Shown: positions 39,418 through 51,879 of the stretch, piece after piece
Numbering within the stretch: position 1 is the stretch's first letter
Layout: each line of letters opens with the position of its first letter
Assembly (NCBI GenBank): GCA_009617715.1
Contig: VTFK01000110.1
Location: forward strand, 1-64,000
Direction: 5' to 3'
DNA: 64,000 nucleotides
DNA from: Plectrocnemia conspersa
Taxonomy: Eukaryota; Arthropoda; Insecta; Trichoptera; Polycentropodidae
Made by a program: the position numbers and the translations under genes
Notes under the pieces: model-generated
What the model was told of the DNA's origin: nothing
What the model saw: only the letters and a program-made list of their open reading frames with translations
Database searches by the model: none

Positions 39418-39644
39418 CCCTTTAAACGCCAGCGACTTTTTAGTGAGTCACTTGCTATTTTTCTTTACGCGTCAGTATCACAAAATAAATAAAAATAAAT
39501 ATAAAATACTTGGTTAACTGATACATGAAGCTAGTACGATGATCTTTAATTGTAAATAATTGAATAGCTTGTTTTAAAAAAATAATTTGAGTAAAAAAAA
39601 TAATCAAGAAGTGATTCATCGGTAAGCCGCTGGCGTTTAAGTGG
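39418..39644. mobile_element. piggyBac-type MITE, copy 2
   Basis: The 227-bp element is flanked by TTAA (39414-39417, 39645-39648). The left end CCCTTTAAACGCCAGCGACT is followed by GTGAGTCAC as in copy 1 at 21633. The right end reads CCACTTAAACGCCAGCGGCT on minus. It has the same orientation as copy 1. The interior is very AT-rich and non-coding. Confidence 0.85.
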
Positions 39645-39909
39645 TTAAGATAATAGGTTTTGGTTTTATAAAGAGAAAACAAAATGTTTCAACGGAGCAA
39701 AAGAGCAACCCAAGCCTTTGATTAAAGTGATTAAACCTTTTATCGTTAAATGTCAATAATATCTAGGTGTCATATGACGCATAGTTCGGCATTTTTTGAG
39801 AAATTTTTATATATAAAAAATATATAGAATATATAGTATGTGATTATAATAATACGGTATATAGTTGTAGATATTTTTATTATTATTGATGAGCAAAAAA
39901 ATGGATGAT

Positions 39910-40325
39910 CGTTGAAGAAAACCAATTTTAAGAGGATTAAGAGAAAAATTTCAAGCTCCGGTATTTATATCCAAATCGTAAAGAAAATTGTCAATAACAG
40001 CTGTTGTTACTTTATATTTTGTATATATCGAACAATATAAAGATAAAAACCTTTTTAGACTTAAGTTCGCCGACAGGGAAATTTTATGGCGTAACTCTGT
40101 GGAAAGCCCCCATACATTTCTGCAATATGCTGATTTCCACGCGAGCGGTTTCTTCTTGTCAGATTATTAATGTAGTTCTTAGATTATCAAAGTAAAGATA
40201 AGACAGATTAGGGAAGTTGAGAAAATCGTAAATAATTTGTTGAAGTTCAAATACGTCTGACCTTCTAAGAAAATGAGCATCTTTTTAAATATTTGGCACG
40301 GACCCACCCTTTTTTATGCAGTGAT
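39910..40325 (+). repeat. dispersed family C, copy 2
   Basis: It shares ordered blocks with 33177-33530 (minus) and its 5' part with 44935-45065. GGAAAGCCCCCATACATTTC, TGATTTCCACGCGAGC, GAGAAAATCGTAAAT and GGCACGGACCCACC are the clearest. Two overlapping open frames of about 60 codons cross it but are not preserved in the other copies. Confidence 0.6.
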
Positions 40326-41019
40326 ACAAAAAAATCAGCGGTTAATGATTTTTAATACAATAAGAAATATTTGCATAAATTTAATTTATATAAAAAAAAG
40401 CTCTTATGAAAATTTTCAGAATTTTCGATTTGGGATTTTTCTCGATAAATCTAGAAAAACTACGCACAGTGATGAATGTGCATAAGAGCAACTAATATAA
40501 AATTAACCAGCAGGACTCTTATACAATCATTGTGATTAAAATAAAAGTCCTCGAAGATAACCTATATAACTTTAATTTTATTCATAGCGAGCATCTTTAA
40601 ACGATGATTTTATAGAAATGAAGACTAACAGCAGCCCAAATAATTCAACGCTGCCAGCTCGTGAAAATATGGAATGGTTCCTAAATGTAAAAATATTATT
40701 AATATAATATTTTTTATTTCAATCTTATTTCGGCACTTATTTAATGACTTTTCTCATACGATCCATCTATGAATAAATTAATTTCTAGCTATAGATTTTT
40801 TAGTACTTTCTTAGAATAAAGTAGCCGTTAAAATGCTGCTATTAAATTGACAATGCTTTAATAAAAAATACATTATTAATCCTTTACATATTTATATTTA
40901 TTTTTTATATAGCAATACTAGTTCATGAGAGTATTTATGTACATCGTTCTGTTTTTCATTTTATCAAAGCTCTCGCATTCCTCATATATCTCAATTTAAA
41001 TATAATTTTACAGCCACCG

Positions 41020-41400
41020 ATGAATTATAATACGTCTAACGAAATAAATTTCGACCTCCGTAATTACAATTCGCAACTGGAGAGCGTCGGCTAAAATACG
41101 AGCTCTGGGAATAAAAATGCGTTGTCAACATGCATTTATACATGAGACGAGGTGTCATACCATATATTATGTCGGCACAGACATCGCGACAACCACCACG
41201 AGTCCTGTGCGGTGTGTGGGAGGATCGGGGGACGTATTCGCAATTCATCTCGGAGGAGTACAGAGGGTATGGGGGTATGATGTCGACGGCTGGTATACGC
41301 CAGGGACACAGGGGCGACTCAGCATTTAATTATCAAAATTGAGAGACCTCGTCAAATCGTTTAACACGCCGGTCGTCGCTAAACCGTGATGGTGATAATT
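41020..41400. promoter_or_regulatory. GC-richer intronic island
   Basis: Contains CATCGCGACAACCACCACGA, GGTGTGTGGGAGGATCGGGG and CACGCCGGTCGTCGC. Open frames exist in three frames on both strands, as expected of GC-richer DNA. None is convincing. Confidence 0.3.
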
Positions 41401-42084
41401 AATATAATATGATTATTTATATTTTAAATTCTAAAAGCAGTATATATCGGAAATAACGCAGTTTGATTCGCAGCACAACTAAATTCATCAATATAACCTG
41501 CTTTGAAATAGTAAATAGTTTACAGTATTTTTTTCTTTATACGTGAACATTAAATTAAAAAATATGTCTTTTCTTTCATATTTAATAAATATATAAATAT
41601 AGACGATTGCTTATTAACATAATCAATTTAATATTCTAAGAAAATCAACTATCTTATTATCTGACAACGAACTGACAATAAATTACATTGGGGAAAATGC
41701 AAATAAATCATTGTAACATACATTATTTGACAATATATATTTATATTCTGAATTATTTGTTATAGCTATTTCGGCACATGTATTCAATATATTAAAAATA
41801 AACACTAAATATCATTATATATTTTTATTTAAATTTTAGTGTAGTCTTCGTTCTTATTATGTACATATTTAAAAATAAAACTATACTTGACTTATTTTGG
41901 CAAAACCAGAATAGAAAACAATAGATTTATCATTTTTTACCTGATCACCTTAAAACAGCTAACCAATTTTTTTATATTTGATTTAAACAACCTTTCTTGC
42001 AACACATCTTCATTTAAAATACCGTACAATTTTTTTACAATAATTTTTTTTTTTTAAGTAAGGGGTTATATGCCTAAATAGGTT

Positions 42085-42360
42085 AAAAAACTTTGGTGTT
42101 TTTAAATTTATATCGTGTCTAGGAGATCTGCATTAGTGATAATTATATAATTATTATTCTGATCGATTATCAAAGATTAGAATTACTTAAACTTTCTTAA
42201 TTTCATGGATTATTGTCGTCATGAATAAATAAAATCGAACTAATATTAAGTATTCAAAATTGTCTAACAATGAGCTACTTTAGCTCACAAAGAATACCTA
42301 TTATAATATGTATGTAAAAAATAAAAATAAATATTACTTTTGTGTATAAATACTATTTGT
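42085..42360 (+). mobile_element. SINE-like family B, headless copy
   Basis: It matches the body and tail of 42722-43060 (GATCTGCATTAGTGATAA, ATTATTGTCGTCATGA, AATGAGCTACTTTAGCTCA, ACTTTTGTGTATAAATA) but lacks the tRNA-like head. It lies 360 bp upstream of the longest copy, in the same orientation. Confidence 0.55.
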
Positions 42361-42384
42361 GTATTTAAAAAAAATTCTTGCTAC

Positions 42385-42518
42385 ATTAAAATCAAAACTG
42401 TAAAATAATAACTAAAAGACTGATATGGATACTTAGATTATTATTTTAATAAAAAAAAGAATATAGAAGCAATAATTAAATATTATTTAAAAGCATAACG
42501 TATCTAAAACTTTTTTAG
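42385..42518 (+). repeat. dispersed repeat shared with 46790-46920
   Basis: Strong identity to 46790-46920 over about 125 bp (ATTAAAATCAAAACTGTAAA, ACTAAAAGACTGATATGGAT, ACAATAATTA, AAAAGCATAAC). Same orientation, 4.4 kb apart. It follows directly on a family B copy. Confidence 0.65.
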
Positions 42519-42721
42519 TGTTTTTTCATAAATATATTCATTAAATTACTTGCGATAAATTTTTTATGTGTTTGCCAAATTCCTGTATATATTAAAACTG
42601 ATAAATCTTGTTTTCTACTAGATAAATGAATTGCTAAATAAAGAAATATTCTTAGATGTTAGATGTTAAAGATTGAGTCATTTGAGATACTTAAGCTTGA
42701 CTTAAGATACTTACTAATGAC

Positions 42722-43060
42722 CAGTATGATAGACGAGTGGTATAAATAGCTGACTATTAACCTGAAATACCTGGGTTGTAACTGAATATAGATTTTGGCA
42801 TTTTTTAATTTCTATAGTCTCAATGAGATCTGAATTAGTGATAAATATTATTCCAATTGATCATCACAGATTAAATTTAACTATATTTTCTCAATCTAAC
42901 TGATAAATATCGTCATGATTAATTAAAATTGAGGTAGATCGTACATATTGAATACTTGAAATTCTCTAATAATGAGTTATTTTAGCTCATAGAGAATATT
43001 TTATATGTATTTAAAAATAGTTACTTTTGTGTATAAATATACTATAATAAATTTAATACA
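42722..43060 (+). mobile_element. SINE-like family B, longest copy
   Basis: The head GATAGACGAGTGGTATAAAT resembles a Pol III A box, followed about 40 bases on by a weak B-box region (ACCTGGGTTGTAACT). The body includes AATGAGATCTGAATTAGTGATAA, GATCATCACAGATTA, and a tail with AATGAGTTATTTTAGCTCAT. The same series of blocks occurs at 42085, 27785(-), 28970(-), 52690(-), 53865(-) and 63562. Autonomous partner unknown. Confidence 0.6.
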
Positions 43061-44229
43061 GTATAAATATTTATACACGAAAGTACGTATTTTTTAAATA
43101 TATAAAAAAAAATATACATATAATTTTTTGTCGCATCTTGAAACAATAGTGCAAAGATACGACTAAGAAAAAAATAATAACCAGATCTATAATCATTTGT
43201 ATCATTTTAATATCGTTAATTTTCTTTCTCACTAGATAACCTTATATTAAAATCAAAAATAACATTGTGGACTTTTTTATACATATGCCATTAAAATTAC
43301 TTTCGACCGATATCTTTATTTGGAATATTTCTTTTTGTTGTATTTCTGGGGATATTAAAATGTAGAATGTTGTTTTATACTAGATAATTAAATAAATATT
43401 CTTAGACTTTAGATTTTAAAAACTGAGCCATTTAAATTGACATGTCCCTATATTTTAAACGTTAAACGTGCAAAAGCCTAGTTGGTATTGATTTTTGGGT
43501 CAAACCTGACCTTAAATCCCATTTATTACAGAAACTGATTCCATACCAAGACTTATGAAATGATGGTAATAATTACAATAAATACGTAAATTGCAATAAG
43601 AACGATGAAAAATATAATTTTACCAAGATTGCATATATTTTATCTCATAAGAGCTAGTTTTGCTACTTTGATAAAAAATAAAGTCATGGCAAAAGATTGT
43701 TACAACAACCTAGAAAAAAATATAATAACATTTGTTTGATTCAAGTGAGCAATATATAGAGTGCTCTTCTGTCATATAAAAGTACCCTGGCTATCAGAAG
43801 AACAACTTTTTAAGCGCATGTTAAAATTAAGGGTCGTTTAACTTTTTTCTGTAAAAATAAAAAGCCTACTTTTGAAAGATTTTATATAAGTATAATTTAA
43901 CTGACATGTATTTTTTATAATATAAATTACACTTTCCTGAAGTCGCCACAATGGATGCAACTAAAATATTATAAGTTTTCTTGATCTAGTTACCAATCAA
44001 AAACTTTGTTTTATGGAACAACGTATTTATTTTAATGCATATATCTCTCAAAAAAATTACCTACTAAATAATTGTTTAATTTTTTATTAATATTATTTTT
44101 ACATAATAAAACTATTAAAAAGTAAAAAAAATATTTAGGAATTTCAATAAATAATATAATAAAATATTTATAAAAGCTGTTCTCTTTCAGACTTGACCCA
44201 GACACATCCAAATTGATAAACCCAAATAG

Positions 44230-44560
44230 CACCACTGATTCTGGCATATCGAATCCCATTGTTAATTAAATTAAACGGCAATAAATTATGGCGGATGTAT
44301 CAAAGCGTCCCGGTCAAGGTAAGTGCATGTTCGCCGAATAAACGGTTTATTGAGCAAAGAGTGTCCCGGGAGGGTTGCAGACCCTTCATGAACACCCTCG
44401 GGAGCATCCACAACAATATGTCCGGAATCCGGAATGGGGAGAGACGCCACTTTGTGTCGTCACACGTATAATACCATCAGCTTAGGACACAAAGTGACCC
44501 TGAGGGTCAGTCGGCTAACTAACTGGATCGCTTTGATCAAACTTCGACACATTCGAAATT
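44230..44560. promoter_or_regulatory. GC-richer intronic island
   Basis: GTCCCGGGAGGGTTGCAGAC, CCTCGGGAGCATCCACAAC, TCCGGAATCCGGAATGGGG and CCTGAGGGTCAGTCGG. No repeat copy elsewhere in the window. Confidence 0.3.
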
Positions 44561-44934
44561 AATGAGTAACTAAAATTAATGCCGTATTGATAAATCTATT
44601 GTATCGTATTGTAGATGTATTCAGCTAGGATGAGAATTTTCTACCACATAATAAGAGTAACAAGAAACATATTTATTCTTACTGATTCTTTGTCATATGT
44701 GTAGAAAATAATTGATAATGAATTTAAAGAAATTGATTTAAGATTAAGATATTATGGTAATTTAAAGTATCAAAATTGTAATGCATAAAATTGTAAAATA
44801 GTCGATAATATATTTTATTTAATTTTTATGATGTATGAAATTTATTTTGAACTGATTTTAAGCTCTACATTATATAAGATTTTTAGAAAGGATCGATCTA
44901 CTTCGATTGTAAAACTTGTAAAAGACTAGAGCTA

Positions 44935-45065
44935 CGAAGAAATTTCGGACTTTTATATTTACACCCGAATCGTAAAGATTTTTTTTAATAAAAACAGTTG
45001 CTAATTTACATTTTATATATTTTAAGCAAGATAGAGATAAAAATCCTTTTTAGTTATTAAAAAAA
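44935..45065 (+). repeat. dispersed family C, 5' fragment
   Basis: Matches 39935-40065: AAATTTC, TTATATTTACACCCGAATCG (TTTATATCCAAATCGTAAAG in the other copy), AACAG-TGTT-like spacing and GATAAAAATCCTTTTTAG. Confidence 0.5.
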
Positions 45066-45349
45066 CAAGATTTAAATTTGCAATCAAATCAATTCATGGT
45101 TTTCAGAAATTATACTTTGACATGCAATAACAGTGAAAAACGGGTTTTTAATAAAACACTATAAAACTATAATTTGGGTTATATAATAAACAACATATAT
45201 TGCGAAGGATATTACCATTCATTTTGAACCTCGTTTGGTGTATTAGAAATTTTATATATAAATTCATTTCGATATTCAGATCCGATTATTAAGTTTATAT
45301 CATTTTCTGTATATTGAAAAAAATCGGTATATTAAAAAACCGTTCGAAG

Positions 45350-45610
45350 GGGTTGTAAATTAATTCAAGTTCAAATGGTGTCTCGATTCTCCAAAGACCA
45401 AAACTATTCGGAAGGCTCGTCAAACATTACGGGCTTATCCGCATCAAAGCATACCTTTGATGCTCAACTAATTGCAAACCTGCCATAGGGTATGCAGATT
45501 CATATATCACTGGGGGCATCCAAATGATATAACAACGCAGTTATCAATTAATACTATCAAGCTTCGATTAGCAAACCCAGTGATATAATCCTATCTAGCG
45601 TAGGTATTAT
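45350..45610. promoter_or_regulatory. GC-richer island with a spaced inverted repeat
   Basis: TATATCACTGGG (from 45505) and CCCAGTGATATA (from 45586) are inverted copies about 70 bp apart, around an otherwise unique stretch. Confidence 0.25.
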
Positions 45611-46069
45611 ATTATATAGTAAATTTATTACATATGGAAAATTTCTATCAAATCTGGGAGAATTGATAATAATAATAATAAATATTAAATTTTAATTCAG
45701 ATCGATCACTTTAGATTAGGTTTTCCATTAGCCATTATTCTTTGTGAAAGCAAATGGGAAATCACTGCGGACTACAAATAAAATCACCTACCATAATAAG
45801 ATAAAGTGTTTATTTAACTTTTAATTATCGTTTGAAATTGTTTATATTATATTTTAGATATCGGTGATTTTTTAGCAGTGTATTAAGAATCAAAAATAAC
45901 TGTTGAATTATTGTTTATATTTCGTTTTGCTAATATTATATATTGCTATATATTATTTTGCATATATACTGTGTCTTTACAAACTATTAAAATACATTAT
46001 TGACTCATCATAAAAGCTTAAAAAAAGATTCTCGAGCATATTGGAGCGTTAAAATCTGTGTTTCGAATG

Positions 46070-46350
46070 CATAGTTTAGTGGGACAATGGCTCGTTTTTG
46101 ATGGTCCATTGTGGACCCCTTAAGCCGAGTACTTGGCTAATATCCTTCATTGTGAGTCGGCCATCTCTCCCCCATTCCCAGTGAAAGAGTTTTACTTAAT
46201 ATTGAATATATTGCATTTTTTTCTCCAACGGCTGGGGGTGTAAAAAGCTGCACCCCTAGCGCGGGGAGGGCTCCGCCGCCAATTGAGACTGCCCACTGTA
46301 CCAGAAACAGAGATTACAATTAAATTCCTCGTGCAAAACGCAGTAATAAG
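46070..46350. promoter_or_regulatory. GC-richer intronic island
   Basis: Contains GGTCCATTGTGGACC (near-palindrome), AACGGCTGGGGGTGTAAAAA and GCGCGGGGAGGGCTCCGCCG. Non-coding by inspection. Confidence 0.3.
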
Positions 46351-46789
46351 GGACGTATGCTTTGGTAACAACAGTATGTTTAAAAATAAAATATATCATA
46401 GTATATAAAAAATAAACCAAGTACTACTAAATCGGTGTTATATTAAAAGTGATTTTTAACATAACAATCAGTGGTATAAAAATCGCGAATTTATGTTCAT
46501 AAAATGTATTTATAAAAGAGATTTTTTAAATATTGCTCATTAATCAATATACTAAGAGTAATGCAATTCAGTAGTTATCAAATAAAAATTGATAAATCTA
46601 ACAATAATTGTATAATTAATATGTAGAAATAATTTTATTTTCTGATGAAACACTGCACTAAAATTTCTTTAAAACTTTTCTATTTAATTTATTTCTCTCA
46701 ATTTTATATTTAAAAATATATGTCATTGTCATTTTTTTATCTTAGATTATTAAATGATAATTTAGTCTTAGCTGTGTAACTAACCAAAA

Positions 46790-46920
46790 ATTAAAATCAA
46801 AACTGTAAAATAATAGCTAAAAGACTGATATGGATACTTGGATTATTTTTTTAATAAATAAAAATAATATTGAAACAATAATTACATATTATTAAAAAGC
46901 ATAACAGCAACACTTTTTAA
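46790..46920 (+). repeat. dispersed repeat shared with 42385-42518
   Basis: Second copy of the 125-bp block. Here it is not next to a family B element, so the two are separate families or this copy is a fragment. Confidence 0.65.
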
Positions 46921-48059
46921 TTAAATAGTATGTTAGGTTAGTGTTAAGTTATAATAATTTAAAATACTATATTTCATCATGTTTATAAAATCGTTCCATT
47001 GCTTTAAAAAAAAAATTTTTCTTCAGATTCAATAATTTTTTAGCTCTGCGTTGATTTTTTTACCAAGTGTGATAGTATTTATAACACTTGATAAGTTTAA
47101 ATTGTCTTTAATTTTTTTTAATATGCCTCAGATGCTTTCAATGTTTAATTATTTCAAATATTTACGCCTTGTCTTTTAAATCTTTGATAGTATTAATTGT
47201 AATTGGTATTTTTAACCATTCGAATATTTTAATATATTCGTAAAGCAATTAATAAAGTTTTAATAAAAATTCAGGTTGATACAAACATTGTAACAAAAAT
47301 CAATAAAGTAATGGAATATTAAGTGCATTAAACTTTAATTGAGTACGAAGTTTTATTTTAATTATATATTCATGCCGCTAAAAAGACTACAACAAAAATA
47401 TTAACACAAAAAATTACTTCAGACAAAATAAAAATATTCATTATACACATTCCTATAAATTAATTTTCGGGCGTTAAAATAGTCCACAGCTGCACAACAT
47501 TAGCTCAGAAGTGTGAGTAATTTCTGTAATTACGGCAATTACAAAGTAAATTTTTTATCGTTATTTCGTGCATCTGCTATGACAAATGTTTAGTAGAGGT
47601 AAAAAAATAAAATACACAAAGACAATTGTGTATTTAGAGCTGGTCGATTTTTATAGATCAAAAATATTTCACGAATAATTGGACAAATATTGGGATAAAA
47701 AATCGTTAAATAAACCAGCAAATATATGTATTCGATTATTCGAGTCTCTAATTATAATATAAGGTAAACCTACAGTTTTAATTTCAAAATGCAAAATTAA
47801 TTTCTTTTGTTTTTTAATATTTTTTGCAAAAATATTTAAAAATAAAAGAGGAACAGTAAATGCATGAGTGATTTATTTAATATAATTGAATAATTATAAC
47901 TATTTACATGGATTATAAACGAATGTTTTTTTAGGCACACTGTCTCAATAAAAGATGTTTCAAGTAGCATTCGTTTCGAAATATTAATTCTATATAAATC
48001 CACCCTTCATAATAAGTGCCTTGTAATAAAATAAATATAAATACTTTTTTAACACCGTG

Positions 48060-48220
48060 TACTCTGCGTCATTCCCGTCATAATCGCAACAAACGAGTAT
48101 GATCCTTCACGCGCCAGTAGGCCACGATTTACAATTTGACTATGCAGTTGCAGGGGAGCTGCTGTTCGCGTGCGAAACTACACGATTTACGTACCAATTT
48201 AAACATTATGTCCCCCCCAA
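48060..48220. promoter_or_regulatory. small GC-richer island
   Basis: Includes CCTTCACGCGCCAGTAGGCC and GCAGGGGAGCTGCTGTTCGC. A 94-codon plus frame starting here continues into AT-rich sequence and shows no known domain. Confidence 0.2.
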
Positions 48221-48769
48221 ATCAGGGCTGACAAAAAAACAAATAAATAAAACGGTAAAACTCACTAGATGTCGAGATTTGCTCTTTTTTAGTAGAAGAA
48301 AGTGTGTACATTATATAATTATTTTAAAAGAAAATGTAGATATATTTTGGTGTCATGGAAGAGTTCCATTCTTCACCAATTAAAGAAAAATTATGGTAGT
48401 GGAAAGCCTTCTTAAAAAAGATTTGACAATAAGATTCGATATACAAACTTGAATTTTGTTGTTAATTATGAATGGTCAGATATGATGAAATTTTGAGACG
48501 TTTAATTCATTATCTGCTACTTGCAATCATGTGTCTCTTATTTTTATTAAAAATATATGAATTTACATTCTTCATGCTAAGTGCTGAAATACATTTTCTA
48601 TTGCATGTTATGAAGTATATAAACATAAATATTTAGAATTATTTTTTGCTTTGGTATATATTATACTATTTAATAATGTAGCAGTTAAAATGTAATAAAA
48701 CCAGTATTTAAATGACATATAACTACCACTGTTATATCATATAGTCCATAATTAAAAGGAACAGATTAG

Positions 48770-49030
48770 TTGTCGAGTGCTGTGTTAAATAACTCATCAT
48801 CCCTATTGACGATTACGCGTCTCTCGCAGAGGATAAATAATAACAATAAGAAGAATTACTCGCTAAGAAGATTAGGGTGGACAATCAGCGTGCCGGAGAT
48901 GGGCCTCTGTACCGACACGTGTCAGGAGCGTGCACGACACGGATCGAGCACGTGCTCCCAGATATTGCACCGACATGAGTCTGAAGTTGCAGTTTCATTC
49001 GGCTAGAAAGCGAACCGCGGAAGTTATTAT
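48770..49030. promoter_or_regulatory. GC-richer island with two palindromic E-boxes
   Basis: GACACGTGTC (48914-48923) and GAGCACGTGCTC (48946-48957) are perfect palindromes containing CACGTG, with centres 33 bp apart. CACGTG is the class B site of bHLH factors such as Myc/Max-type proteins. A 78-codon plus frame covers the same DNA without known similarity. Confidence 0.35.
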
Positions 49031-49356
49031 TGTATCATATTTTTTTATTATTATTTTATAACCCGTGAGATATGACTTTGTTCAGATCTGAATCGATATT
49101 TAAAAATATTTTACATCAATTATTTTTAATAAATTTTGATTTGCTAAACGAGCGATGTTTTGCAATACGAGAAGTATTTATGACAATTATTTTTGCAGTG
49201 AAGACATACTTTTTGAAAATAATTTGTCACTCAAAGTTTTTTTGGTTATAAATAATACTTCTGCTCATTCTCTAATCCTTAAGGACAACTAACTGATTAG
49301 GATTAAGTATCATTTTCGCAACATTTATTATTTTTCAGCTATGCTTTGAAGTGACC

Positions 49357-49740
49357 GAAAGAACAAATCTTACCCTTAAAAGACTTTTGGAAAAATCAAT
49401 TCCACGTCGTGAGCTGCCTAAAAATGATCGATAAAGCATAGAGTGTGATAAATAAAAATCCTCAATTCTAATTGGAAAAAACTGTGGTTTAATTACGTTG
49501 ATGACAAGAGCCTACAACTGTCGTTGAAATTGTTTCCCTAGAGAAGAACATGGAATTAGAAGTAAATGAAGAAGATATTTAAAAGTTGATGGAGGAACAT
49601 GGCCAAGAACTGACTACCAAAATATCCATTCATCAGGAACAAGAGCATGCGGCTACAGAAGTGATCTCGTCTAAATAGAAAGAGAAAGAGGCTGAGAAAC
49701 CATTCAGTTCAAAATAAATCAGAGATAATGACGTATATGA
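49357..49740 (+). pseudogene. pogo/Tigger-type transposase remnant
   Basis: Pieces in several frames read LTLK-DFWK (49369 on), CLKMIDKA, MELEVNEEDI-KLMEEHGQEL (ATG at 49550) and TTKISIHQEQEH, ending near PFSSK-IRD. This is the C-terminal part of Tigger-like DDE transposases (TLKDFWK...LxLEVDExDIEELVEEHxQELTTEEL...SSEIREM). There is an extra base in LTLKKDF, and internal stops. The catalytic DDE core is not recognisable upstream. It is a long-dead element in the large ey intron. Confidence 0.8.
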
Positions 49741-49904
49741 CGTAAAATGTAGGTGCCGCCCGGCAATCCTTAAAATTGGAAAATTTTATTACAGGGTCAT
49801 AAAGCCATGAATTTATTAAAATAATAAATTGATTATTTTTTGAACTCTTGGTATTTTTTACATAAATTTTAGTTTAAGGGTTAAGAACTACAAAGAGTCT
49901 AGTG

Positions 49905-50008
49905 TGGTTCTTAATTTTAAAACTTTAGGAAAAGTACCGCCAGGCCCGCCCCTCCCCCCCCCATAGCTACGCCACTGGATTGGTTCCATTTTAAAACTTT
50001 AGGAAAAG
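49905..50008. mobile_element. hAT-like terminus between direct repeats
   Basis: On minus, CCAGTGGCGTAGCTATGGGG continues as a run of G and then GGCGGGCCTGG. CAGTGGCGTAGC followed by poly-G is a common hAT terminal sequence. It is a 46-bp stub, flanked by near-identical 28-30 bp direct repeats (49905-49934 and 49981-50008, sharing ATTTTAAAACTTTAGGAAAAG). The flanks are too long to be an ordinary 8-bp hAT duplication. Confidence 0.55.
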
Positions 50009-51777
50009 AAAAAGATTTTATTAAATTATTAGTGCTAGACTGCAATGATTCCAATATGAATAATTTATAAATTAAATTATTTTATAATACATATAAATAA
50101 AAAATAATATACGTGTATCTTGTATTATTAATTTTAATATAAATATTTTTGGATAATGGAACGAATCAAATTAAGTTACCATTCCTATAGGAAAATTTGC
50201 ATTGAATTTAGCTCTTAAACCGAGGTTTAACTGTACTAATATTTTAAAGCAATTATTTGATCTTTGAAATAATATTTTTTTACAGTTATTCTTCCCAACA
50301 GGTTATTTTTTAATATGCATTAAATTTCTAATTAAAAATTAAGAAATACCATCAAAATATTATGTAGTACATATAAAACTAAATATAATTAATAAAGCAA
50401 TACAAAATATATTTTAGCCTCAAATTTAGAATAATATATATTTGGAATTTTCCATTGTAACATAACAGGCGTTAACTTGATAAACACAATCAACTACTAC
50501 TTAGTAAGTAGTGAGACAACAGGTGGAAATTAGTAGGAAATTAGTAACATATACTTTATTATATACTAACAGTAAAACTTACAATTAACATAAACCATAT
50601 ATGCATGACTAAGCTCTTTTATTTTATTAATTCATCATGATATTCATCCGTAAGATTTGTAAAACTTTAAGAAAACATAAAATGTAATGCTCAATCGATA
50701 ATTCCAATCAGTCAGACGCGATAAAAATTAGATAACACTAAGAATCCATATATTTTAGGTATTAGTTGCCAATTTTAACCACTATTTTATTGTACTATTT
50801 GTATTAATATAAAAACAGTTGTCGAGTTTTTATATATCACCACTATAACAAGAAATGTCATATTTATTACTAGCAAAAAAGTTCTTAATTGTTTATGTTA
50901 AACACGTTCCGTGAAAAATATATAACTGACAATAACAAACAAAAAACTATACATGTCAATAACAGTAGTTGTTTTTATGTATCACTACTATAATAAAAAA
51001 TAATATATAATACGATATACTCTAAAATCCATATTTATAATTAAGAGTCCTAAAACTTTAAAATAATAATTATAAAAATAACTCTATTGAGGAAAAACTA
51101 AAATAAAATCTTTCAAAAATAGTTTTAATAATCGACATTTTAAAGAAAAGCTAATGACAAAATTCAACAGAGCAACAAAAAGCATCAACATCTCTTAAAT
51201 ATTTTGCTGGATTGTGAATAGAAAGTTTTCACATACATACATATACTCAATCTTGTAAATAGTACTACAATAATAAATAAATTATTGGGGCAAAATTCAT
51301 ACTAATTCACGAGCAGGAAGATTAAAAACTCAAGATTAATTATTCGTCGAAAAGTTTCCAAAATCTCTGACAGTACTTATATACAATAAAAAAATACTAA
51401 TATGCCAGGTTTTGGTTTTGATCATTTTCTTATATTTTTTTTTAAATTACATAAAAAGTCTGAAATGTTTAAATAAACTAACTTATTATATTGCAATAAA
51501 ATTACCTATCTCAATAGATCATAGTCCTAATAGGATTTTACAGATTCAAACGCTCTTCAACAACAAATTTATTCAACCCTTACAAAAAACATAACAGTGT
51601 CCATCAGTAACGCTTCGGGACATATGTTTTAATACAAGGGCCCTTTGATTTGTTATTTTTCCCTCAACCCTCAAGAGAGATGTTGGTGATGACAGATAAG
51701 ATTAATACATCATTATTATACAGTTTTATATACACCGCACAGTTCTTATCTCATCTAAAAGGGACGATGCACTATTT

Positions 51778-51781
<4 letters not shown>

Positions 51782-51812
<31 letters not shown>
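51782..51812. repeat. (AT)15 microsatellite
   Basis: A 31-base uninterrupted AT dinucleotide run, followed by a short T-run. Confidence 0.95.
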
Positions 51813-51817
<5 letters not shown>

Positions 51818-51879
51818 TTTTTTTTGCGAGCTGCGAAAAGTTATATTTTTTATATAATATAAATATATGAGGTACTTGT

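Noticed and set aside
41130..41342. 70-codon plus frame as a gene
   Set aside because: Overlapping frames of the same length are open in three phases, a composition effect.
48099..48383. 94-codon plus frame
   Set aside because: Coding-like only in its first part, which is a GC-richer island; no recognisable similarity or splice context.
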